A stretch of 49,918 bases of DNA from an uncultured Bacteroidales bacterium (GCA_900317925.1 ONIQ01000021.1:1-49918); one strand, 5' to 3'. Positions 39,536 to 48,493 are shown, counted from the stretch's first letter. Notes: generated by a model from the sequence alone, not told the origin. Program-made: numbers and translations.

Positions 39536-40165
39536 CTACTCGTTATACCGGAGAAGAATCCGGCGAACCGTATCGGATACGACCTTGGCATTGTCCGTGG
39601 ACGTTTCCAATACTTCTGCAATATTCTTATACTTAATCAGTTCCCGGACATCTTCCTCGTGCTGGAAGATATAGCCCACATAGTCTTCATAGGCGTCGTC
39701 CGCCGCGTGTTCCAGTTCGGTTACCCGCTCACACTGGAGGGAAATGGCTGAATAATGCTTGGGGATATCGGCCAGGTAATTCATCATCTCACGCAAAGCG
39801 TCCGCCTGGTATTTCACCAATTGGGACAGTTCCCGCAACTGAGGGTCGATTTTGTGCGGAAGGTAAATCAGAATGGCCTTCGCCACGTCTTTGACCACAT
39901 CCAGGCAGTCATCCATCTCTATTGCCAGCGACTGGAGGTCCGCCTTGCTCGTCCGGACCATCCAGCCATCGGTCAGCTGCCCCAGAAATTCGGTCAGCAG
40001 GGCATCTCCCTGTACTTCGCATGCTTTGATTTCGCGTTCAGCCCGCTTCCAATCTTCTTCCGACTCATACTTCATCATCTCTACCAGAGCCGCAGATGTC
40101 TGACACAAGAAGGCGGCTTGCTGCGAGAAGATTGGAATCAGTTTTTTTCTCTTTAAAAAAAACAT
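39536..40165 (-). CDS. DUF47/PhoU-like (TIGR00153-type) phosphate transport regulator
   Basis: This 209-residue all-helical protein resembles the DUF47/TIGR00153 family related to PhoU. Features are 'AAFLCQTSAALVEMM', 'IKACEVQGDALLTEF', 'LQSLAIEMDDCLDVVKDVAK' (metal-binding E/D-x-x-D helix) and 'VTELEHAADDAYEDYVGYIF' (second metal site). These proteins bind Fe or Zn clusters and regulate Pit-type phosphate transporters, which usually lie next door. No pit gene is visible here. The TAA-type stop is convergent with the glycosyltransferase gene. Confidence 0.85.
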   Translation of the reverse strand: MFFLKRKKLIPIFSQQAAFLCQTSAALVEMMKYESEEDWKRAEREIKACEVQGDALLTEFLGQLTDGWMVRTSKADLQSLAIEMDDCLDVVKDVAKAILIYLPHKIDPQLRELSQLVKYQADALREMMNYLADIPKHYSAISLQCERVTELEHAADDAYEDYVGYIFQHEEDVRELIKYKNIAEVLETSTDNAKVVSDTVRRILLRYNE

Positions 40166-40289
40166 AACCCTAAATAATTAGCGTTCAAATTTAACGCCTT
40201 TTTTGGGACATTTCACCACATAATCAAAAAAAAGATATAATCTTTTCGCAAGTTTTTTTCGAAACCGCGGATATACAGTGCCAAGACGT

Positions 40290-40297
40290 TAGTTTTG
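40290..40297 (+). promoter_or_regulatory. -7 element for the fimbrillin-anchor-like lipoprotein gene
   Basis: TAGTTTTG fits TAnnTTTG and lies 28 bp before ATG 40326; no -33 TTTG at proper spacing is seen. On the other strand TAAATTTG (40193-40186) is a -7-like element for the DUF47 gene. The rest of 40166-40325 is A/T-rich without other recognisable features. Confidence 0.4.
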
Positions 40298-40325
40298 CAT
40301 TCGGTTACCCTGTTGATGACAAGAT

Positions 40326-42212
40326 ATGCGACAGCTTCAAAACCTCATCCACTGCACCGGGAAGGGAAAACAGATTCCTTTCACCCTTTCTGTTACACCC
40401 ATCCACTCTGGACGGGACAGGCGGCGTCTGCCTCCGACTATTGTGCTTTCTTTATTCCTGTTCTTCCTTCCCGGATGCTCGGATGAAAAGGTCCCCGATT
40501 CTCCTGTAGAAACGGTTTCCCTCCATTTGAAAAGCGCCGGCGGCCTGCCGATCCGCCACCTGGATATCTTCTTTTTCAACGACGATGCGCTCGCGCGTCT
40601 GGATGCGTACCAACACATCCCCTGGACCGGCGAGTCAACCGTCCGCTGCGCTTCTACGGCCGGTGCCAAGCGGATTGTCGTCCTGGCCAACGAGGCATCG
40701 GACAAGTTGGTCTGGTCCGATGTACATTCCTACGAAGGACTCCGCAACCACCTGTCCGACTTGCGGAAAGAAGATCCGGAGCATCCACTGATGAGCGGCG
40801 CGGCGAGCCTTCCCGTCGGATATGACCGGAAAGCGTCCATTGTGCTGGAGCCTCTGTTGAGCCGCGTGGAACTCCGTTCCCTTCGCTGTGACTTTTCCGG
40901 CCGATCCTATGAAGGGGAGACACTGAAAGAGGTCAAAGTCTATCTGATCAATGTCAGTGGCTCCTGCGAGACGACACGGGAAGACAGTTTCCCTTTGACG
41001 GATGTGCTGAACCAGGGACGGCTGGATGACCGTCTGAACGAAGAGATGATGCATCCGGAGATGCTGCAGCAATCCCTTCCCTCAGAAGTGGGGACGAACG
41101 TCACGACACCCGGCATCAGCCTGTACTGCTACCCGAACGGGACCCTCCGGGAAGGTACCGGGCGGCCCTTTACCCGCCTGGTGGTGGAAGGAAAGATTAT
41201 GGGGAAGACCTATTATTATCCGGTGAACCTGCCGGGAATGGAACGGAATACCCGCTACCAGATAGACCTGACCCTCACGCGCCTGGGCACCACCGATCCG
41301 GATGTAGCAGCCGAAGGCGGAATGGTCACGGTCCGGTGCGAAGCCGCCCCCTGGACGGAAAAGAAACCCGCCACCATCCTGTTTCGGATGGGGAACGGTG
41401 TCACCAAGGCACTCAACCCGAAAGAAGACGTCGTTAACGATATCAACCTCTTCGTTTTCAATCAATACGGGGTATTGGAGGCCTGTACCTATTCCCCCTC
41501 TGCCGAAGCGGAAGTGGATCTTTTCACGGGAGAGAAGTACGATGTTTACGCAACCGGGAATATCGGTTACGCCATCAGCGGCATCCGCACCATCGATGAT
41601 CTGTTCGAAAAACGGTATTACCTGATCTATCCGGACGAATACCGGACCGGCATCCCCATGAGCACGCATCTGGACGGCTTCCAGATAGACAGTACCCGCA
41701 CGTGCACGCTCCCCCTTGAGCGGATGATGGGGAAAATCACCCTGGAAATGGACCGCACCGGCCTGGACAAAGACGTGCGCATCCTGGTACGGCAGGTCAG
41801 CATCGGGAACAGCCCGCGGTCGGCCACCCTTTTCGGGCGCAGCAAGGCCCGTACGCGCCAGGACGTGTTCCCGAAAGGATTCACGCGAGGGGTCTATGAG
41901 TCCGATGCCCTGAACATCGACAAAGAACTGGGGCACAGTTGGGACCTGTCCCTATACCTGTTGGAAAACATGCAGGGAGACGAACTGAACGAACTCTGCC
42001 CCTACGTGGAATGGCAAGCGGAGTACTACTCCCCCACCTGGCATACCAAAGCCGGGAAGTACCTGATTTACAGGTTCTATCTGCAAGACGAAGGAGAATA
42101 CAGCATTGAGCGGAACTGCCACTACCACTATACCATCCGTCCCAAGGGAGACGGCCTTCAGGCCCGGGACAACTGGCAGCTGGACCGCAGTGCCCTGGAA
42201 AGCGGTCCTTGA
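40326..42212 (+). CDS. Fimbrillin/Mfa2-like lipoprotein with two tandem domains (DUF4906-type)
   Basis: This 628-residue protein has a lipoprotein signal ('RRRLPPTIVLSLFLFFLPGC', Cys51) after an unusually long N-terminal region, so the true start may be later (for example GTG 40443), but ATG 40326 is the only ATG with a matching promoter. Two similar halves follow. The first has 'LDIFFFNDDALARLD' and 'AKRIVVLANEAS'; the second has 'DINLFVFNQYGVLEA' and 'EKYDVYATGNIGYAISG'. Both have the strand order of fimbrillin-anchor proteins (FimB/Mfa2). It is probably a surface adhesin or fimbrial anchor. No fimbrillin subunit gene is adjacent. Convergent with waaA, 5 bp apart. Confidence 0.8.
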   Translation: MRQLQNLIHCTGKGKQIPFTLSVTPIHSGRDRRRLPPTIVLSLFLFFLPGCSDEKVPDSPVETVSLHLKSAGGLPIRHLDIFFFNDDALARLDAYQHIPWTGESTVRCASTAGAKRIVVLANEASDKLVWSDVHSYEGLRNHLSDLRKEDPEHPLMSGAASLPVGYDRKASIVLEPLLSRVELRSLRCDFSGRSYEGETLKEVKVYLINVSGSCETTREDSFPLTDVLNQGRLDDRLNEEMMHPEMLQQSLPSEVGTNVTTPGISLYCYPNGTLREGTGRPFTRLVVEGKIMGKTYYYPVNLPGMERNTRYQIDLTLTRLGTTDPDVAAEGGMVTVRCEAAPWTEKKPATILFRMGNGVTKALNPKEDVVNDINLFVFNQYGVLEACTYSPSAEAEVDLFTGEKYDVYATGNIGYAISGIRTIDDLFEKRYYLIYPDEYRTGIPMSTHLDGFQIDSTRTCTLPLERMMGKITLEMDRTGLDKDVRILVRQVSIGNSPRSATLFGRSKARTRQDVFPKGFTRGVYESDALNIDKELGHSWDLSLYLLENMQGDELNELCPYVEWQAEYYSPTWHTKAGKYLIYRFYLQDEGEYSIERNCHYHYTIRPKGDGLQARDNWQLDRSALESGP

Positions 42213-42217
42213 TTCCC

Positions 42218-43411
42218 TTAGGCAAACAAGGCATCCAGGGTGGCCTGGGTCGCGCCCCGGTTTTCCTCGCAATAGGAACGGGCAAGGTCGCTTACCTGCT
42301 TCAGATAAGCCGGATCGGTGGTCAGGCGGTCATACCAGGCCCCGATTTCCGCCTCGGTGGCAAAAGCGAATCCGGCGCCCCGTTCCACCAAGATGACACA
42401 ATGGGGATTGTGTTTGATGCGCGGTCCCGTCGCAACCGGAAGGCCGTAAGCCGCCGGCTCAATGACCGAATGCGGTTCGTCCGTGGTAAAACCGGCCCCC
42501 ACATAGGCTGCAAATCCGTATCGATAGAGTTTGGAAAGGGTTCCCACCTTGTCCATAATCAGCACAGAAGCAGCCTGGAGCGCTTCTTCGCTGACTTGGC
42601 CGGCCTCTACCTGGGTGTACTGGACGCAGGGGACCCGCAAGAGGGAACGGATGGTCCGGATCTGCTCCGGAGCCGGTTCATGCGGGACCAGCAGGAACTT
42701 GTCGGAAGGATGCGCATTGGCCAGCGAGACCACCATTTCGTCATCGCGCCCCGGAGCCGTACTGCCCGCCACAAAGACCTTGCGGCCCTGGGCCCATCGC
42801 TCCACAATCTCATCCTTCCACGGGGTTGCCGCCAGGTCGCAGACCCGGTCGATTCGCGGGTTGCCGGTCCGGATGACATTCGGCACGCCGATGCGTTTCA
42901 TCACGCTGGCAGACAATTCGTTCTGGACCATAATCGCCCGGTAGGTCGTCCGGAGGGCTTTCCGGTACGGACGGGCATACCATTTCAAATAGGGCGTATC
43001 GGCCGGAATACGGGCCGAAATTACATAGGTATCCACCTTGCGGCGACGCAAGGCCGCCAGGAAGCAAAGCCAATACTCGCCCATGGAGAAAATGGCTTTT
43101 TCCGGGTGCACGGCCTTGACGAAACGGCGGGCGTTACCCGGCGTATCCAGAGGCAGATAGAAGACCCAGTCCGCCAAAGGCGTATCTTTCAGGGCCTCAT
43201 AGCCCGAGGGCGAAAAAAACGTCAGCAGAATCTTTTTCTGCGGATAGCGTCCGCGGACCTGCTCCACGACCGGACGGATCTCCTCGAACTCTCCATAGGA
43301 GGCCGTATGGAACCACAGGATTTCCTCCACACCCTTGCAGGCTTCCCGAATCCTGCGCATCTGACCCCGTCGTCCGAGGATGAACTTTTTCGCTTTTTCT
43401 ACTGCATACAT
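42218..43411 (-). CDS. waaA: 3-deoxy-D-manno-octulosonic acid (Kdo) transferase
   Basis: This 397-residue GT30 enzyme adds Kdo to lipid A precursor at the inner membrane. Seen: 'WFHTASYGEFEEIRPVVE' (the conserved Gly-Glu base region), 'GSTAPGRDDEMVV', 'LVPHEPAPEQI', 'DKVGTLSKLYRYGFAAYVG' and 'PHSVIEPAAYGLPVATGP' (CMP-Kdo site). The N-terminal membrane anchor is short compared with enterobacterial WaaA. Its start overlaps the 3' end of uvrA by 13 bp, so it is probably cotranscribed with uvrA. One gene would add one or two Kdo residues; the number cannot be told. Confidence 0.93.
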   Translation of the reverse strand: MYAVEKAKKFILGRRGQMRRIREACKGVEEILWFHTASYGEFEEIRPVVEQVRGRYPQKKILLTFFSPSGYEALKDTPLADWVFYLPLDTPGNARRFVKAVHPEKAIFSMGEYWLCFLAALRRRKVDTYVISARIPADTPYLKWYARPYRKALRTTYRAIMVQNELSASVMKRIGVPNVIRTGNPRIDRVCDLAATPWKDEIVERWAQGRKVFVAGSTAPGRDDEMVVSLANAHPSDKFLLVPHEPAPEQIRTIRSLLRVPCVQYTQVEAGQVSEEALQAASVLIMDKVGTLSKLYRYGFAAYVGAGFTTDEPHSVIEPAAYGLPVATGPRIKHNPHCVILVERGAGFAFATEAEIGAWYDRLTTDPAYLKQVSDLARSYCEENRGATQATLDALFA

Positions 43412-46239
43412 GGCTTCAAATATTCTGCTGTAAAGGTGTTTCCCCTGGCCACCAGTTCCTCCGGCGTCCCCGCAAAGACCAGTTCCCCACCCCGGTCACC
43501 CGCATCCGGGCCCAAGTCTAGGATCCAGTCGGCATTGCGGATCACATCCAGGTTATGCTCTACCACCACGACGGTATGGCCCTTCGCCAGCAGCACGTCA
43601 AAGGCCTTCAGCAGTTTCTCCACGTCGTAGAAATGCAGGCCTGTGGTGGGTTCATCGAACAGGAAGAGAATGTTTCCGCGACGGGAACCTTCCTCCCCGC
43701 TCATTGCCAGGAAATAAGCCAGTTTGATACGCTGGCTTTCGCCACCGGAAAGGGTACTGCTGCTCTGTCCCAGTTTGATATAGGAAAGTCCCACATCCAC
43801 CAGCGGTTGCAGGCGGGCAGCCACTTCGCGGGCCGCCGCCTCCTCCTGCGAGCCAAAGAAGGCGATCGCCTCTTCTACGCTCATATCCAGGATATCGTCG
43901 ATGTTCTTTCCCTTGTATCGGACCTCCAGGATGTCACTTTTGAACCGCTTTCCCCCACAGGCCTCGCAGACCATGGTCACATCGGCCATGAACTGCATGC
44001 CGATGTGCACGACGCCCTCTCCCTGGCATTCCGGGCAGCGCCCGCCATCCTGGTTGAACGAGAAAAACGAGGGGGTATAGCCGTTCATGCGCGCATAGGG
44101 CTGGTCGGAGAGCAACTTGCGGATGCTGTCATACACCTTCAAGTAGGTGACGGCATTGGAACGCGAACTCTTGCCGATGGGACTTTGATCTACGTATTCC
44201 ACCCGGCGGATGCGGTCCAGGTTACCGGAAAGCTTGCGGAACACGCCGGGCACATCGCCGGTTTCTTCCAGCTTGCGCCGGAGGGCCGGATAGAGGATAT
44301 CCCCCACCAGGGACGATTTCCCGCTGCCGCTCACGCCGCTTACCACCGTCAGCACCCCCAGGGGGAACTGAACGTCGATATCCTTGAGGTTGTGCTCCAT
44401 GGCACCTTCTATCTTGATGGCATAGTTCCACCCGCGACGCTGGCGGACAAAACGCGGCCGTGCACCCGTAAGATATTGCAGGGTAAGGGATTCCTTCAAC
44501 TCCGGAACGCCTTTCTGCAGGTTTCCGCGGAAGACCACCCGTCCCCCTTCGGAACCCGCTTTCGGTCCCATGTCGATCAGCAGGTCGGCCGCCCGCATCA
44601 TCTCCTCGTCGTGTTCCACCACCACCACGGTGTTGCCGATATCGCGCAGCCGCCGGAGCACTTCGATCAGGCGGGCGGTGTCCCGCGGATGCAGGCCGAT
44701 GCTGGGTTCGTCCAGGATATAGAGCGATCCCACCAGGGAACTTCCCAAGGCCGTCACCAGACTGATCCGCTGGCTTTCCCCGCCGGAAAGCGTGTTGCAA
44801 GGCCGGCTGAGGGTCAGGTACGACAGGCCCACATCGCGGATATACTGCAATCGGGAAACCACCTCTTCGATGGCCTTCCCCGCAATGGTCCGCTCGGCAT
44901 CGGTCAGCGACACCGAAGAGAAAAATGCCAGCAGTTCATCCACGTTCATATCCAGCAATTCTCCCAGGTTCCGTCCGCCCACCTTGACGTACAGGGCCTC
45001 CGCGCGCAGACGTGTCCCGTGACAGGCATGGCAGGTGGTCCGGCCGGAGAACCGGCTCAACATATATTTGTACTGGATTTTGTATCGGTTCGACTCCACC
45101 CACTCGAAAAACTCGGCAATCCCGACCAGGGAGTCATCATCCCCGGGCACGCTGTGGGCGTTCCAGATGGTATCGCGCTCCTGCTGCGTAAGGTTGCAGT
45201 AAGGTTCGAACGGGCGGATGCCATATTTCGGTGCCAGCCGGATCATGTGGTCGCGGAACCAGCTCATCTTCTCTCCCCGCCAGCAGGCGATGGCGCCGTC
45301 GTACAGGCTCTTGGATTTATCGGGCACCACCAGATCTTCGCTCACGCCGATGATCTTTCCCAAGCCGCCGCACACCGGGCAGGCTCCCAGGGGGCTGTTG
45401 AAGCTGAAGAGGTATTCATCGGGCTGTTTGAAGGCCATCCCGTCCATTTCCATGCGGTTCACGAAGGTAGATCGATCCGTCTCCCCTTCCCGCTGGACAT
45501 AGACTTTCCCGTTTCCGCGGGAATAGGCATCGGCCACGGAGGCTAGCACGCGGGCGCGCAAATCGTCCCATTCCTGGCCTTCCCGCACCTCGGGGACGCG
45601 GACGCGGTCGATCAGCAGGCAGACCCCCGCCGGATAGTCTCCCGTTTCGGCACGCTGCATCACTTCCTCGATGCGAAGCGGACCGGACGGTCCCATCAGA
45701 CGGGTATAGCCCTCCTCTTTCAAGGAGAGCATGAGTTCCACCTTGTCGGTCCGGTTGTCCCAGTCCAGGTCGGCCAGCAGGTAGGCCGTTCCGACGGGAG
45801 CCGCAGGCCCCAGCAGGCAGTCCACCACGTCCGAGAGGGTGTTGCATCGCACCTCCCGGCCACTTACCGGCGAATAGGTCCGGCCGATGCGGGCGAAGAT
45901 AATGCGCAGATAATCATATATTTCCGTCGTAGTTGCAACGGTCGAGCGCGGATTGCGCACGTTCACTTTCTGTTCGATGGCGATGGCCGGCGGGATTCCC
46001 TCGATGGACTCCACATCGGGTTTGGTCATCCGTCCGAGGAACTGGCGCGCATACGAAGAAAGGCTCTCCGCGAACCGGCGCTGCCCCTCGGCGAAAAGGG
46101 TATCAAAGGCCAGCGAGGATTTTCCCGATCCGGAGATGCCGGTGATTACCACCAGCTTCCCGCGGGGAATCTCCACGGTTATGTCTTTCAGGTTGTTTAC
46201 TTTCGCACCCCGGATCACAATATTGCCTTCAGTATCCAT
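43399..46239 (-). CDS. uvrA: Excinuclease ABC subunit A
   Basis: This 946-residue damage-recognition ATPase of nucleotide excision repair has two ABC ATPase modules. The first Walker A is '[20 protein letters not shown]' and the second '[17 protein letters not shown]'. Signatures '[12 protein letters not shown]' and '[12 protein letters not shown]' and two Walker B segments ('[14 protein letters not shown]', '[15 protein letters not shown]') follow. Zinc fingers are '[10 protein letters not shown]', '[10 protein letters not shown]' and '[10 protein letters not shown]...CEACGGKRF'. ATG 46239 is chosen because a promoter -7 box covers the upstream TTG. Confidence 0.96.
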   Translation of the reverse strand: MDTEGNIVIRGAKVNNLKDITVEIPRGKLVVITGISGSGKSSLAFDTLFAEGQRRFAESLSSYARQFLGRMTKPDVESIEGIPPAIAIEQKVNVRNPRSTVATTTEIYDYLRIIFARIGRTYSPVSGREVRCNTLSDVVDCLLGPAAPVGTAYLLADLDWDNRTDKVELMLSLKEEGYTRLMGPSGPLRIEEVMQRAETGDYPAGVCLLIDRVRVPEVREGQEWDDLRARVLASVADAYSRGNGKVYVQREGETDRSTFVNRMEMDGMAFKQPDEYLFSFNSPLGACPVCGGLGKIIGVSEDLVVPDKSKSLYDGAIACWRGEKMSWFRDHMIRLAPKYGIRPFEPYCNLTQQERDTIWNAHSVPGDDDSLVGIAEFFEWVESNRYKIQYKYMLSRFSGRTTCHACHGTRLRAEALYVKVGGRNLGELLDMNVDELLAFFSSVSLTDAERTIAGKAIEEVVSRLQYIRDVGLSYLTLSRPCNTLSGGESQRISLVTALGSSLVGSLYILDEPSIGLHPRDTARLIEVLRRLRDIGNTVVVVEHDEEMMRAADLLIDMGPKAGSEGGRVVFRGNLQKGVPELKESLTLQYLTGARPRFVRQRRGWNYAIKIEGAMEHNLKDIDVQFPLGVLTVVSGVSGSGKSSLVGDILYPALRRKLEETGDVPGVFRKLSGNLDRIRRVEYVDQSPIGKSSRSNAVTYLKVYDSIRKLLSDQPYARMNGYTPSFFSFNQDGGRCPECQGEGVVHIGMQFMADVTMVCEACGGKRFKSDILEVRYKGKNIDDILDMSVEEAIAFFGSQEEAAAREVAARLQPLVDVGLSYIKLGQSSSTLSGGESQRIKLAYFLAMSGEEGSRRGNILFLFDEPTTGLHFYDVEKLLKAFDVLLAKGHTVVVVEHNLDVIRNADWILDLGPDAGDRGGELVFAGTPEELVARGNTFTAEYLKPCMQ

Positions 46240-46257
46240 TCCATTCAGAATAATGTG

Positions 46258-46288
46258 CAAAGATAAGGATTTTTAGCCGAATACCAAG
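46258..46288 (-). promoter_or_regulatory. uvrA promoter
   Basis: On the minus strand CTTG (46288-46285), a 19-bp spacer and TATCTTTG (46265-46258) give a near-perfect Bacteroidota promoter, with about 12 nt of leader to ATG 46239. Confidence 0.7.
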
Positions 46289-46313
46289 GCTCAGCCATTT
46301 TGACCCAAAAAGC

Positions 46314-46366
46314 GACAATTTGTCATAAATCATTGACTATTTGACAGTTACAGGTGACATTTTGTC
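46314..46366 (+). promoter_or_regulatory. Three phased activator-site candidates upstream of hsp20
   Basis: GACAATTTGTC (46314-46324), GACTATTTGAC (46335-46345) and GACATTTTGTC (46356-46366) are 11-bp sites whose centres are exactly 21 bp apart (two helical turns). The outer two are inverted repeats. They lie about 57-99 bp upstream of the predicted sigma-54 start, the place of enhancer-binding-protein sites. Confidence 0.65.
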
Positions 46367-46392
46367 GCCATTCCACCCCGTTATCGGCAAGC

Positions 46393-46406
46393 GGCACAGC
46401 CCTTGC
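46393..46406 (+). promoter_or_regulatory. Sigma-54 (RpoN)-type promoter of hsp20
   Basis: GGCACAGCCCTTGC has the invariant GG and GC separated by 10 bp, as in the -24/-12 consensus TGGCAC-N5-TTGC (here preceded by C, with GGCAC and TTGC intact). The start would be near 46418. A palindrome TCCGGAATTCCGGA (46424-46437) follows in the leader. Confidence 0.6.
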
Positions 46407-46502
46407 CATATCCTAAAGTGTCCTCCGGAATTCCGGAAGACCCGAAAGAGGCCGGCAGCCCTCACGTTAGAAGTATAATTAATTAATATAGGAGATTTGA
46501 TT

Positions 46503-46931
46503 ATGGTACCTACATGCAGAAACAACCAGTCTTGGTTACCCGATGTGTTCAACGATTTGTTCGACCGCAACTGGATGGAACGTGCCTCCGCCACCGCTCC
46601 GGCCATCAATGTGATGGAGAATGAAAACGGTTACGAACTGGAGCTGGCCGCTCCGGGCATGACCAAAGAAGACTTCAAGGTACGCCTCAACGACAACGGC
46701 GACCTGGTCATCGACATGGAGCACAAGACCAACAAGGAAGAGAAGAAAGACGGCCGCTACCTGCGCCGCGAGTTCCACTATGGCAAATTCGAGCAGACCA
46801 TGCTGCTGCCGGACGATGCCGAACGGGAGCAGATCAGCGCCAAGGTCGAAAACGGCATCCTGACCGTCGAGATTCCCAAGGTGAAGAAAGTTCACGTAGA
46901 TGAGGAGAAAAAATTCATCGAAGTGAAATAA
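46503..46931 (+). CDS. Small heat-shock protein, Hsp20 family
   Basis: This 142-residue ATP-independent chaperone has an alpha-crystallin domain (about residues 32-135) with 'NGYELELAAPGMTKEDFKV', the region 'EEKKDGRYLRREFHYGKFEQ' and the hallmark 'AKVENGILTVEIPKV'. The N-terminal arm is short. It binds unfolding proteins during heat or oxidative stress. ATG 46503 is used with AGGAGA at 46490-46495; the TTG at 46497 is a weaker start. It sits alone behind a long leader (about 85 nt) and a sigma-54-like promoter. Confidence 0.92.
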   Translation: MVPTCRNNQSWLPDVFNDLFDRNWMERASATAPAINVMENENGYELELAAPGMTKEDFKVRLNDNGDLVIDMEHKTNKEEKKDGRYLRREFHYGKFEQTMLLPDDAEREQISAKVENGILTVEIPKVKKVHVDEEKKFIEVK

Positions 46932-46947
46932 AATTAAGCAAAAAATG

Positions 46948-46978
46948 TTTGCAGGTTTCGAAATTATGCCTATCTTTG
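46948..46978 (+). promoter_or_regulatory. Promoter of tRNA-Asp
   Basis: TTTG (46948-46951), a 19-bp spacer and TATCTTTG (46971-46978) match the consensus exactly. The start is expected near 46985, about 30 nt before the tRNA. Confidence 0.8.
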
Positions 46979-47013
46979 CACTCGCAATCGACGGAAACGT
47001 CACCTGCAACACT

Positions 47014-47088
47014 GGTGCGGTAGTTCAGTTTGGTTAGAATACCGGCCTGTCACGCCGGGGGTCGCGAGTTCGAGCCTCGTCCGCACCG
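47014..47088 (+). tRNA. tRNA-Asp (anticodon GTC)
   Basis: Full cloverleaf: acceptor GGTGCGG/CCGCACC, D arm GTTC...GAAT, anticodon stem CCGGC/GCCGG with loop CTGTCAC (anticodon GTC), T arm GCGAG-TTCGAGC-CTCGT, discriminator G. CCA is not encoded. Confidence 0.95.
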
Positions 47089-47094
47089 CTTAAG

Positions 47095-47127
47095 GATGCC
47101 TTACAAGCAATTGTAGGGCATCTTTTT
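47095..47127 (+). terminator. Terminator after tRNA-Asp
   Basis: A 12-bp stem, GATGCCTTACAA with TTGTAGGGCATC (one G-T pair), with a GCAA loop and then five T. It lies 6 bp after the tRNA. Confidence 0.9.
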
Positions 47128-47139
47128 GTTTCAGTTTTC

Positions 47140-47171
47140 GATATAATTGACATTTTGATATAATTGACATT
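47140..47171. repeat. Short direct repeat GATATAATTGACATT, two copies
   Basis: Identical 15-mers at 47140-47154 and 47157-47171, 17 bp apart. The second runs up to the stop codon of the convergent ATPase gene. Function unknown. Confidence 0.8.
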
Positions 47172-48349
47172 CAATAGATAAAGCCGAACATCCAGATGGG
47201 AATGGAGTGGCCTGCGGCAAATTCCATATCGTCTTTTACGAGATATCCAACCTCGGCATCTTTGATTTGTTTCCCTTTTTTGTTCTTCCCTCCAACCTCA
47301 AAGGTAATGCCGTCAATCTCGAAATCGGAGATCTTGGAAGATGTGACTTTATGTACCTGCGAGGTCCAGGCCAGGAAGTTGGTCTCACGCATGTTGCCTG
47401 AGTCAATGATACCGTCTTCGGAAAGGGCAATGGCAATGTTGCTGTTGCCAAGATAAAGTTTCTCCACTTTCATCAGCAGATTGTCGCTGTGACCGGGTTC
47501 GTGCAGGGCGCCAAAAAGGCCGGATTTGGTGAGATACTCGATGTAATCAGGAACAATGTTGCGGCTGATGCCAAGGTCGCGGCCCAGCGTATCGTTGCTG
47601 GGCTTGTAAGGGACGCTCTTGGAAAGGATGTACATCAGTTTCTTCAGCTTGACTGCAGATGCAACAGTCATTTCCGCATAAGCAGGGATGTCGTTTTCCA
47701 CGGTGCTGAGGACGGCATTTTCAAGACGAATAGGGGCATCGCCCTCTTGGAAATAAGGATAGAAACCGGTTTTGCAGTAGTCTTTGTAGTAAACAAGGGG
47801 CCGATGTTCCCCGTATGGAAAGTCGATGCGCCCGTGCAGAATCTCGTCAAGTGAAGCTGCCTTCAACGACCAGCCATTACGAATATTAAGGTACTCGCGG
47901 AAGGACAAGCCGGGCATCGTGTATGGAATGGACCTGCGGCTGAGGTCGGCCTTGTTCCCTTTCTGGAGGGCAAGGAGCGAACTGCCGGAATAGATTACTT
48001 GAAGAAGCGGTATATCGTCGTATATGTTCTTGATTTCCGTTGACCAAGGCTTGTATTTATGGATTTCGTCAATGTAAAGGCGCTTTCCTCCAGCCTTGAA
48101 AAAAGACTGCGCCAAATCATAAAGGGTGTGGCCAGAGAAATAGATGTTGTCAGCAGTGACATAGAGGGTTTCCTCCAGGTTGTCGAACTTTTTGATATGC
48201 TGGAGGAGCATGGTGGATTTGCCGACACCTTTCTGCCCCATAATGCAGATGAGACGGTTGGACCAATTGATTTTGTCATGGAATTCTCTGACATAGTCCA
48301 TCGGGGTCAGGGAGAGTTTGAGGCGGAAAGTATTGTATAGCTGTTCCAT
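47171..48349 (-). CDS. AAA-family ATPase of the AAA_14/DUF4143 type
   Basis: This 392-residue protein has an N-terminal P-loop ATPase with Walker A 'MGQKGVGKSTMLL' (near residues 38-50) and Walker B 'KRLYIDEIHKYKPW'; sensor-like 'VIYSGSSLLAL' follows. The C-terminal part contains a winged-helix-like segment ('LGRDLGISRNIVPDYIEYL') and ends in a DUF4143-like nuclease-fold remnant ('DFEIDGITFEVGGKNKKGKQ'). Such proteins are abundant in Bacteroidales and archaea with no known role; they are often mobile or autoregulated. Two operator-like inverted repeats lie directly upstream. Confidence 0.85.
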   Translation of the reverse strand: MEQLYNTFRLKLSLTPMDYVREFHDKINWSNRLICIMGQKGVGKSTMLLQHIKKFDNLEETLYVTADNIYFSGHTLYDLAQSFFKAGGKRLYIDEIHKYKPWSTEIKNIYDDIPLLQVIYSGSSLLALQKGNKADLSRRSIPYTMPGLSFREYLNIRNGWSLKAASLDEILHGRIDFPYGEHRPLVYYKDYCKTGFYPYFQEGDAPIRLENAVLSTVENDIPAYAEMTVASAVKLKKLMYILSKSVPYKPSNDTLGRDLGISRNIVPDYIEYLTKSGLFGALHEPGHSDNLLMKVEKLYLGNSNIAIALSEDGIIDSGNMRETNFLAWTSQVHKVTSSKISDFEIDGITFEVGGKNKKGKQIKDAEVGYLVKDDMEFAAGHSIPIWMFGFIY

Positions 48350-48367
48350 ACGAGCTTATTTTTTTTG

Positions 48368-48431
48368 CAAATATAACACTTTGCACTGAAAATAGTGCGG
48401 TTATTTGTAAAAATCGCACAAAAAATAGTGC
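48368..48431 (-). promoter_or_regulatory. Promoter and two operator-like inverted repeats of the ATPase gene
   Basis: TATATTTG on the minus strand (48375-48368) is a -7 box 18 bp before the ATG. Upstream lie GCACTGAAAATAGTGC (48383-48398) and GCACAAAAAATAGTGC (48416-48431), two 16-bp inverted repeats 33 bp apart. The first covers the spacer/-33 region, so binding should repress. Confidence 0.65.
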
Positions 48432-48436
48432 AAGGC

Positions 48437-48493
48437 AAAAAAAATACTGGCCAGGTGGGCACTTATTGAACCCAGCCGCATTGGGCTGGCCAG
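48437..48493 (-). terminator. Likely terminator of the small-lipoprotein transcript
   Basis: On the minus strand the 8-mer CTGGCCAG (48493-48486) pairs with a second copy (48454-48447); the interior also contains CCCA/TGGG pairing. Eight T follow at 48444-48437. Confidence 0.6.

Noticed and set aside
43555-45546. Open frame of over 600 codons antisense to uvrA
   Set aside because: UvrA motifs on the minus strand are complete; the antisense frame is compositionally a shadow.
47140-47171. CRISPR-like repeat
   Set aside because: There are only two copies with a 2-bp gap, no spacers and no cas genes. No CRISPR array was seen anywhere in the window.
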